Below, piece by piece: positions 10,295 through 18,367 of a stretch of DNA of 64,000 bases. The translations under genes and the position numbers were made by a program. The stretch comes from Zingiber officinale (taxonomy: Eukaryota > Streptophyta > Magnoliopsida > Zingiberales > Zingiberaceae): the NCBI RefSeq assembly GCF_018446385.1, contig NC_055986.1, forward strand, positions 79,755,659 to 79,819,658, written 5' to 3'. A model generated the notes under the pieces. It was not told the DNA's origin, searched no databases, and worked only from the letters and a program-made list of their open reading frames with translations. The stretch's first letter is position 1, and each line of letters begins with the position of its first letter.

Positions 10295-10865
10295 CAGGTC
10301 AAGGTTGACCTGGTTGACCAAGCTGAGTCTTGGTTTGAGTTTAGATGTTTGACAATAAGAAATTGATTGTAGAAGAGTCAAGTAGGTCAAGGTTGACCGG
10401 ATACTTGACTGGGAAGTCCTAACTGGGATGTTAGGAAGAAGGAAAGTCCTAGTGAGTGAAGCTAGGCAGATGGAAAGTCCTAGTGAGTGAAGCTAGGTGA
10501 AAGTCCTGGTGAGTGAAGCCAGGTGAAAGCCCTAGTGAGTGAAGCTAGGCAGATGGAAAACCCTAGTGAGTGAAACTAGGTGAAAGTCCTGGTGAGTGAA
10601 GCCAGGCAAGGGAAAATCCAGATGGATCAAGGATGATCGGACATCTGGTGTTGGGAAGTCCAAGTAGGTCAAAGGATTGACTGGATACTTGGCACGAGGA
10701 AGTCCAAGTAGGTCAAAGGGAGTGACCAGATACTTGGCATGAATAGAATAGTCCAAGTGGGTCAAAGGGATTGACCAGACACTTGGTGGGAAGTCCTAGC
10801 AAGTCAAAGGAGTGACCAGATGATGGGCATGGTGTACCAACAGGTCAAGGTTGACCGGGTGTTGG
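10295..10865. repeat. Array of short inverted repeats with covarying arms in U3
   Basis: Successive hairpin units: CAGGTCAA/TTGACCTG (10295-10312), TCAAGTA/TACTTGA (10378-10408), six CCTAG..CTAGG or CCTGG..CCAGG units (10448-10606), CCAGATG/CATCTGG (10618-10648), CCAAGTA/TACTTGG (10660-10692 and 10704-10737), CCAAGTG/CACTTGG (10753-10786) and CCAACA/TGTTGG (10837-10865). Several have an inner GGTCAA/TTGACC pair. Both arms change together between units. Repeated in the 3' LTR from 15951. Confidence 0.9.
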
Positions 10866-10908
10866 TTTGGTAGGCTTGGGACTTGGTTTTGGGCAAAAAC
10901 CAAGTACT

Positions 10909-11155
10909 GGATCGATCAGTGGATCGATCCAAGCCTTTCCTAGCGAACAGAGAGCCTCTGGATCGATCCGTGGATCGATCCAGATGTCCCAATCGATCAG
11001 TGGATCGATTGGGACGCGGCTGCTTCGCGCGATAAGCGCTGGATCGATCCATGGATCGATCCAGGCGTTTTTCCCAGAGCACAGAGGCGCTCTGGATCGA
11101 TCCGTGGATCGATCCAAAGCCTCCCCGATCGATTGGGAACATTCGAATCGATCGG
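10909..11155. repeat. ATCGAT palindrome array in LTR
   Basis: Five palindromes built on GATCGATC-n4-GATCGATC with different outer arms: GGATCGATC (10909), CTGGATCGATC (about 10958), GTCCCAATCGATC with a perfect 13-bp partner (10986-11015), a perfect 26-bp palindrome at 11039-11064, and GGATCGATC again at about 11094. Two partial units follow. The 3' LTR copy is 16606-16842. These palindromes create spurious ORFs in several frames rich in IDP or DRS. Confidence 0.92.
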
Positions 11156-11672
11156 GATCCGACCGTTGGCGTCGATAAAGGCCGCAGGCACACGATTCCT
11201 TCGGCAGCTCTTCTCCGATTCACTCCAGATCTCTCGCCAGCTCCTCCATAGCACTTACAAAGCTCAGATCGCCAGTTCTTGAAGGATCTTGGAAGTTCTC
11301 CAAGTCAAGAGGCGGATCAAAGCCAAGAAGAGAAGCTAGGGTTAGGGTTTATACTCATTGTAAGCTTGTAAGCTTGTATTTCTTGTATCCTTTCCCTCTC
11401 TTCTTGTATTGAGTCTTGTAGGGCTTCTGCGCCCTTGGTAGTTACCATAAAGGAGAGTTTTATTTAGTGGAGGGTGCGTGTGTTGGTGTGGATCCTTGGA
11501 TTAGTCACCTCTTGTGAGGTGGATACCAAGTAAACCAACCGTGTTAGCGTTGTGTGATTGTTTCTTTGTATTTCCGCTGCACATCTGTGAAGAAACAAGC
11601 AACGCCGAGCAACGAGCGAACGCGACGAGCTATTCACCCCCCCCCCCTCTAGCTACTTTTGGTCCTAACAAG

Positions 11673-11688
11673 TGGTATCAGAGTGAGG
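11673..11688 (+). promoter_or_regulatory. Primer binding site of TR-GAG element (initiator Met tRNA)
   Basis: TGGTATCAGAGTGAGG, two bases after the LTR end CCTAACA. It matches the plant initiator-Met PBS used by copia elements. Confidence 0.85.
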
Positions 11689-11802
11689 CCGCTCTTCACC
11701 GGAATCATCGCCGGAAGGGTCAAGCATAACAAGAAAAGCTAGAGGGTGAAGAAGTTGGAGCAAATTCTTCAAGTTCAAGACTTTATCAAGCTCAACTTCA
11801 AG

Positions 11803-13590
11803 ATGCAATTCCAAGATGGACTTGGATTTGACACAAGGGTGGCTCCACCATACACTTCCACGAGCTTCGATTCTTGGAAATCAAGAATCGAAAACTTTCT
11901 TATGATGGAGATAGAGCAATGGTTTGCTCTAATGGAAGGATTTGAAGCTCCAACAAACTCGAAGGGCAAGCTTCTCAAGAAAAGCAAATGGAGCTCGGAG
12001 CAAGTCCAAAGGTGCGATGCAAATGACAAAGTGACCAAGCTTTTGGTCAATTTATTGCCAAGCACCATCCTTTGCAAAATTGGAGAATTTGGAGATGCAA
12101 AGGAATTATGGAGCAAATTGGCCAAGCTTCATGAAGAGATCCCCTCCACTGCACAAGATCATGAAGAATCCAGAGAGGGTGACTCTTTGGAGCAAGACCA
12201 AGAGGAGGACTCCGAGATTGAGAGATGCTCAACCTCCGAAGAAGAGAAAATCCAAGAAGCTTCATCCTCAAGGGAATGCACCGAAGGGAACAAGGAGGGA
12301 GTATACTCCTTGTTTCATATTCAAGATGATGAAGCCCCAACCTCTAGGATTGAGGGGGAGCAATCCTTGGTGACACCGGATCAAGAAGAAGGAGAAGCCT
12401 CTACATCCGGGTCAAGAGACAAAGAGGAGGAAGAAGATTCTACCTTCACAAGTCAAGAAAAATCAAATGGAGGAGAATCAAGGTCCGATCAAGAGGAAGC
12501 TTCTACCTCCGGATCCAATGAAAATGCCACCCCTACAAGCAAAGGTATAAATATTTCAATGAATAATAAAAATCATATTATATGCTTTGAGTGTAGGGAA
12601 CATGGGCACTATAAGAGCAAGTGCCCTAAATTGGCCAAGAAGAAGGGCCAAGTGGCACAAAAAGGCAAGGTGAAGCCCAAGGAGATCATCCCCAACACAA
12701 AGAAGAGCAATGAGCATATTATATGCTTCTCTTGCAATCAAAAGGGGCATTACCGAAGTCAATGCCCCAAGGGGAAGAAGGTGGTCAAGGCTCAAGGAGG
12801 CACTAGTCAAGGGGGAGCCTCCAAGGTAAAGAAGAAGGTATCTTTTATTGAGCCTACCCCTTTACATTATGGTAAAAAGCATGATAGTTCTAATTTTTAT
12901 CATTTTAATGCAATTTACCATAAGAATAGGAAGCGTGAGGGTTTTAAGGAAAAGCATGTGGCCCTACATGCCAAAACTACCCAACCTAAGGTTAGGAAGG
13001 TAGATGGACACTTGGGCAAGAACACTAAGGATAATAGATACAAGCCCAAAAACAAAAATGCTCATGGGTGTAATGAGAAATCAAAATCTAAGGATTTAAT
13101 GGTAGAAAATCAAGTCTTGAGATCAAGACTTGATAAAATGGAAAAGACCCTAAAAAGGATGGAAAATATCCTAAAAGGGCAAAATGAGCATAACCTAGGT
13201 TTAGGGGTACAAAAGCCATCCAATGGCCATAGAGGTTTGGGATACAAACCCAAAGCAAAAAGGGGTGTGCCTAGTTATCATAGGGTTCCATATAGCTATG
13301 GAACAAACCCTAAGTCTAGAAGTCAAGTCAAAGATACAAGGGAAGATATCCCTAGAAGTATCTTTGCAACCAAAGTGACTAAGACTTCTAAGAAGTCTAA
13401 GAAAGTCACTAACAAGGTCACAAGGGAGGCTATCCCTAGAGTTGACCTAGAAAATGTGACCAAGGCTTCTAAGAAGCCCAACAAGGTCACTAGGAAGGTA
13501 TCTAGGGAAGTTATCCCTAGTGAGTACCTAGAGCATCCAAGGAGCACCAATAGGTGTTGGGTTCCTAGGAGCATTTTCTCTACCTCATAA
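11803..13590 (+). CDS. Gag polyprotein of TR-GAG element, two CCHC zinc knuckles
   Basis: An open frame of 595 codons from the ATG at 11803 (MQFQDGLGFD). The frame is open further upstream, but only from a GTG. The N-terminal part (SFDSWKSRIENFLMMEIEQW onward) resembles copia gag of the UBN2/DUF4219 type, which would form the particle. A Glu/Ser-rich acidic region follows (about residues 130-260). Then come two CX2CX4HX4C knuckles, CFECREHGHYKSKC (about 12583) and CFSCNQKGHYRSQC (about 12724), in a Lys-rich setting for RNA binding. A short coiled-coil candidate (ENQVLRSRLDKMEKTLKRM) and a repeated TKTSKKSKKVT/TKASKKPNKVT block are near the end. It is the only gene of the element and is intact. 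It ends RCWVPRSIFSTS just where protease would be expected in an autonomous relative. Confidence 0.85.
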   Translation: MQFQDGLGFDTRVAPPYTSTSFDSWKSRIENFLMMEIEQWFALMEGFEAPTNSKGKLLKKSKWSSEQVQRCDANDKVTKLLVNLLPSTILCKIGEFGDAKELWSKLAKLHEEIPSTAQDHEESREGDSLEQDQEEDSEIERCSTSEEEKIQEASSSRECTEGNKEGVYSLFHIQDDEAPTSRIEGEQSLVTPDQEEGEASTSGSRDKEEEEDSTFTSQEKSNGGESRSDQEEASTSGSNENATPTSKGINISMNNKNHIICFECREHGHYKSKCPKLAKKKGQVAQKGKVKPKEIIPNTKKSNEHIICFSCNQKGHYRSQCPKGKKVVKAQGGTSQGGASKVKKKVSFIEPTPLHYGKKHDSSNFYHFNAIYHKNRKREGFKEKHVALHAKTTQPKVRKVDGHLGKNTKDNRYKPKNKNAHGCNEKSKSKDLMVENQVLRSRLDKMEKTLKRMENILKGQNEHNLGLGVQKPSNGHRGLGYKPKAKRGVPSYHRVPYSYGTNPKSRSQVKDTREDIPRSIFATKVTKTSKKSKKVTNKVTREAIPRVDLENVTKASKKPNKVTRKVSREVIPSEYLEHPRSTNRCWVPRSIFSTS

Positions 13591-15932
13591 ATGGGTTAGA
13601 GAGTGTCAACTCCGATTAGAAGGGTAGTTAACCCAACTTTGAGGAAATTGACACTCAAGGAGCATTTTCAAGGTTTTGTTAAACTTTGAAAATGAAATGG
13701 AAGTTTTATTTACTCCTTGAAAGAGTAAAATGTGCCTAATAGTGGAAGAATTGATTTTAATCTTAAATGGCACATATTGGGAAATTCATAAGAACTACCA
13801 AGTTGGGATTTTGGTATGTTCTTAGAAAATTTAAGGCAATCCGGGCCTTAATTTAAAAGTGCTACTTTTGTGAAAAATGAAATATGCCAACATTTGAGGA
13901 TATGCTTAATTTCGACTGGCATAAATTAATCAAGGGAATTAGAAATGCCAATTTAGGCTTTGGCATTTTCTTGAAGCACTTTAGGGCAATCTAGGTTTAA
14001 GTTGTAAGTTTAGCTATGATTTTAAGGATACTTAGATAGTTAATCTAGGTATATTTTATTTATGCTAAATCTTGCCATGATTGTTTGCCCATCATATGCC
14101 ATGACATCATGTCTATTTTTGCATTCATGTTTTATTATGCAAAATCCAAAAATACCATGTCATGACATTCATATATCATGTAGTTATAGGAATCTTTCTT
14201 TTGAAAGTTATTTTATTTTGATGTATGCCATAACATTATCATGCATTAGTTTAATTCCTTGTAATTAAGGACAAATGGCATTTTAGCAACACTTATTAAC
14301 AAGTGACATCCTAGGTGGATGTCTAATATCTTTAAAATGCCTAGATAGATATGCATGATCCCTAGATTAGGGCAAAACCAAAATCTACATCTCACAAAGA
14401 CTATAAGGTGACTTGTATGTGGTTTAATGCACATTAGATACAAGTGAGATGTTAGGATGATGAACAAAGCTCAAGATGTTGATTTAGTGCATTCTTGTGA
14501 GTTTTTAGGTTCATCAAAACACATAGTTATGTGTTTTCCCATCATTGGGAAAGCTAATGTACAAGTCATGTGCATTATACCCAAGGAACATGATGGGATA
14601 TTGGTTTTGAAAATGTTTAAAAAAAAAATGCTTTTGGAAAACCATGGTGAATGCTATCTTTTGATAGTAATCACCATTGAATAGTTAGACACAAACTTGA
14701 AGAAAACGCTAAAGTTTTAGCAAGTTTTCAATCTTGTGTCAATCTTTGAAAATATGATGTATTTTCATAGAAAACTATTTTTCCATGATTAAGTATGCCC
14801 TAAATAATGTCTACACGAAATTTCATGATTTTTGGATTTTTGTAGAATTTTCTAGGGGTTTCTGAAGTTGACTGAAATGGAATTTCAGCAACTATCAGAG
14901 CTCCGATCGATCCATGGATCGATTGGAGTGCCTGAATCGATCCGTGGATCGATTGGCAAGTCCCTGAATCGATCCGTGGATCGATCAGACGACGGTAGTC
15001 TGAATCGATCAGTGGATCGATTCAGAAAGGTTCAATCGATTGGAACCCAACTCCAATCGATCCAAGTTGCTGATTTTGACTGGGAAGGCCTGATTTCAGC
15101 ATCTTTGAACCCCTTTTGAGTCTAGGTAACCATTCCAAACCCCCCAAAATACATTTGTATACATACAAGGGTGTTTTCATGTGAAAACAAGGATGGATTG
15201 GTTAAGGAAGGCTTCATTGAAGTTTAGGTTGAGGTTTGTTTCAAATTTTTGAGTATTTGAACCTCAAAACTTCTAAATTTGGGTTTCCTAAAGGTTTAGG
15301 GATTCCAAGTCATTGTTGGTGCAATGACAGAAGTTACCACCATGTCTTTAGGGGGAGGGACTCTTTAAAGACATGAAAAATTATTTTTCATGAACCTTGG
15401 AAGGTGGTTAACCTTCTTTAAAGAAAATGCTCATGTATGAGCTTTTGAACTTGAAATGGGGAGCGGATATCCTCATTATTTCAAGTGGGAACTCAAGTGG
15501 TTAGAAAATTCTCAAGGTTGGGTATTTGTCTACATTGAGGGAGAAGTTAAGGATAAATGAAGGGTATGGGACCTTCATTATCGTGTTGATCACAACGAGT
15601 GATGTTGTGAACAACGAGGAGCAACTCTTCAGGGGGAGAGTCGTCAACAAATGGATTTGTTGATGTGTACCCAAAATTGGGGTATGGGTTGTTGTGTGCC
15701 CAAAGATGGGTTGATGTGTGCCAATAGGGGGAGAATAAAAGGACCTGTGAATGGGTGCAAGTTAGGCTTTCATTACCTAGAGGGAGTGTGCCCTCTTAGG
15801 GGGAGAATGAAGAGCTTAATTTATGTGTTCATTATCTAGTGGCATGAAGATTAAGGCTATAGGATTAGCCTAACTTACATGTGGTATTGTAAGTGTTATT
15901 GTGGTATTGTCAAACATCAAAAAACGGGAGAT
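13591..15932 (+). other. Non-coding 3' internal region of TR-GAG element, ending in a purine tract
   Basis: 2.3 kb without a credible ORF and without readable pol remnants. It holds an ATCGAT palindrome cluster (14901-15062) and several G-rich GGGGGAGA-type motifs (about 15345, 15611, 15727, 15798). The presumed polypurine tract AAAAAACGGGAGAT directly precedes the 3' LTR. Confidence 0.8.
14901..15062. repeat. ATCGAT palindrome cluster in the internal region
   Basis: 14901-14928 has arms CTCCGATCGATCCA and TGGATCGATTGGAG (one G-T pair). 14999-15026 has perfect 12-bp arms TCTGAATCGATC and GATCGATTCAGA around AGTG. Two more AATCGATC-type units lie between. Same design as in the LTR but with different outer arms. 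Confidence 0.9.
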
Positions 15933-17352
15933 TGTTGGTGCAACATCCCTCAGGTCAAGGTTGACCTGGTTGACCAAGCTGAGTCTTGGTTTGAGTTTAG
16001 ATGTTTGACAATAAGAAATTGATTGTAGAAGAGTCAAGTAGGTCAAGGTTGACCGGATACTTGACTGGGAAGTCCTAACTGGGATGTTAGGAAGAAGGAA
16101 AGTCCTAGTGAGTGAAGCTAGGCAGATGGAAAGTCCTAGTGAGTGAAGCTAGGTGAAAGTCCTGGTGAGTGAAGCCAGGTGAAAGCCCTAGTGAGTGAAG
16201 CTAGGCAGATGGAAAACCCTAGTGAGTGAAACTAGGTGAAAGTCCTGGTGAGTGAAGCCAGGCAAGGGAAAATCCAGATGGATCAAGGATGATCGGACAT
16301 CTGGTGTTGGGAAGTCCAAGTAGGTCAAAGGATTGACTGGATACTTGGCACGAGGAAATACGGATAGGTCAAAGGGATTGACCAGACATCTGATGGAAGT
16401 CCAAGTAGGTCAAAGGGAGTGACCAGATACTTGGCATGAATAGAAAAGTCCAAGTGGGTCAAAGGAATTGACCAGACACTTGGTGGGAACTCCTAGCAGG
16501 TCAAAGGAGTGACCAGATGCTAGACATGGTGTACCAACAGGTCAAGGTTGACCGGGTGTTGGTTTGGTAGGCTTGGGACTTGGTTTTGGGCCAAAACCAA
16601 GTACTGGATCGATCAGTGGATCGATCCAAGCCTTTCCTAGCGAACAGAGAGCCTCTGGATCGATCCGTGGATCGATCCAGATGTCCCAATCGATCAGTGG
16701 ATCGATTGGGACGCAGCTGCTTCGCACGATAAGGGCTGGATCGATCCAGGCGTTTTTCCCAGAGCACAGAGGCGCTCTGGATCGATCCGTGGATCGATCC
16801 AAAGCCTCCCCGATCGATTGGGAACTTTCGAATCGATCGGGATCCGACCGTTGGCGTCGATAAAGGCCGCAGGCGCACGATTCCTTCGACAGCTCTTCTC
16901 CGATTCACTCCAGATCTCTCGCCAGCTCCTCCACAGCACTTACAAAGCTCAGATCGCCAGTTCTTGAAGGATCTTAGAAGTTCTCCAAGTCAAGAGGCGG
17001 ATCAAAGCCAAGAAGAGAAGCTAGGGTTAGGGTTTATACTCATTGTAAGCTTGTAAGCTTGTATTTCTTGTATCCTTTCCCTCTCTTCTTGTATTGAGTC
17101 TTGTAGGGCTTCTCCGCCCTTGGTAGTTACCATAAAGGAGAGTTTTATTTAGTGGAGGGTGCGTGTGTTGGTGTGGATCCTTGGATTAGTCACCTCTTGT
17201 GAGGTGAATACCAAGTAAACCAACCGTGTTAGCGTTGTGTGATTGTTTCTTTGTATTTCCGCTGCACATCTGTGAAGAAACAAGCAACGCCGAGCAACGA
17301 GCGAACGCGACGAGCTATTCACCCCCCCCTCTAGCTACTTTTGGTCCTAACA
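15933..17352 (+). repeat. 3' LTR of TR-GAG element (1420 bp)
   Basis: Nearly identical to the 5' LTR. Differences include an extra 41-bp hairpin unit at about 16357-16398, loss of 12 bp inside one ATCGAT palindrome (about 16738-16751, leaving a 14-bp palindrome) and a shorter C run near the end. Confidence 0.92.
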
Positions 17353-18367
17353 ATATGTACTTACTTGCCACACACTTGGTTCATATTTCTCAATCAACCC
17401 AAGGTCTCAAAGGCGTGCTCAATCTCAAGAGAAGCTAAGCAGTCATTTCCCCAGTAACCTAACTCGGTCTCAAAGGGGTGACTTACTAGATTCCACTCAC
17501 GACAACTACTTTTTATATCCCTTATTCACTTTTTTTCTATTTTTTTCATAAGTATTTGCATTGTGCAAAACTTATTTACAAATGTACTTTTGGCACAAAT
17601 GCTGGGATATTTTGATTTTTCCAAATGAGCTTACATGATTTGAGTCTCATCTAGTAACCAAAATGAAGTTTGAGAAATCACCATGGAAACCAAGTACTAA
17701 ACAAACAAGATAAATCATGACTATTTCAATGATATCAACCATTCAAGCATCAAGTCAAAGTGTAGTGAAAATAAGGTCCTTAAGGTCAAGCCAAAACTAA
17801 AACTTATTTCTAATTGATACTTAGCTCAATTCATGCTACTCAAGATAGAGAAAAGAAGTACACTAAAGATACTATCATCATTTACAATATCATGAATCAA
17901 GATAAAGAACGAGCTAACAATTTGCTTTAGGATAAGAAAACATAAAAATGGAGTTTGATGTTCTCAAGATGTATGCCACAAAAAATCAAAACAAAATGCA
18001 AGACATAAGCAAAAACAAAAAAAAACAAAGAAAATCAAATGCATCTAATGCTTCCCCCCAGACTTAAACTTTTCATTGTCCCAATGAAAACTAAAAACAA
18101 TGTGGAGGAGATTTTAAGAGAAGTTACCAAGTGATGAGCTCCAAATGGTGTCATTCATGTTTTTAAAGATACTCCTCCATCCAATACTCACATTCCTCCA
18201 TAACTTTGAATTCTACAACAATAAGATAGACAAGAAAAATTAAGTAGAGGATACATGTTTATTATAAAGAGAGAACTAAAGACATAATAGAAAATAAAGA
18301 AAATGAACTTGGGTTTCCTCCCAAGAAGCGCTTGTTTAAGGTCATTAGTTCGACCACCTCATTAGAT
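17353..18367 (-). other. Non-coding 3' part of Athila-like internal A
   Basis: It resumes the interrupted 224-bp duplication and continues to the gag stop with no ORF. A second PPT-like motif with a hairpin lies at 18055-18090. The matching region of internal B is 23161-24167. Confidence 0.8.
18055..18090 (-). promoter_or_regulatory. Second polypurine-tract-like motif with hairpin, element A
   Basis: CCCCCCAGACTTAAAC on the plus strand, then stem TTTTCATTG, loop TCC and stem CAATGAAAA (18070-18090). Same layout as the LTR-proximal PPT but with a different stem sequence. It would be an internal (central-type) PPT. Confidence 0.6.

Larger units (their letters stand above)
10277..11670 (+). repeat. 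5' LTR of TR-GAG element (1394 bp)
   Basis: TGTT...AACA ends. U3 is filled with two kinds of inverted-repeat arrays (10295-10865 and 10909-11155). A telomere-like AGGGTTAGGGTTTA lies at about 11338-11351. It is shorter than the 3' LTR mainly because a 41-bp unit present in the 3' LTR is absent here, partly offset by 12 bp retained in an ATCGAT palindrome. Confidence 0.92.
10277..17352 (+). mobile_element. Complete gag-only LTR retrotransposon (TR-GAG type, copia/SIRE-like)
   Basis: The two LTRs (10277-11670 and 15933-17352) begin TGTTGGTGCAAC and end CCTAACA. They are followed by a Met-tRNA PBS and preceded by a purine-rich tract, and are flanked by a 5-bp target duplication with one mismatch. 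The 4.26 kb internal region has one long ORF (gag) and no protease, integrase, RT or RNase H. LTRs that are nearly identical apart from a few indels suggest a fairly recent insertion. Gag-only elements of this design have been described in plants as TR-GAGs and would depend on an autonomous relative. The SIRE-like assignment rests on the Met PBS, the large gag with two zinc knuckles and its C-terminal sequence, and is tentative. Confidence 0.88.

Noticed and set aside
10804..11254. Overlapping ORFs on both strands rich in IDP, DRS or GSI repeats (also 16501-16939 and 14868-15119)
   Set aside because: They are by-products of the ATCGAT palindromes, which read open in many frames; there is no start context and no domain.
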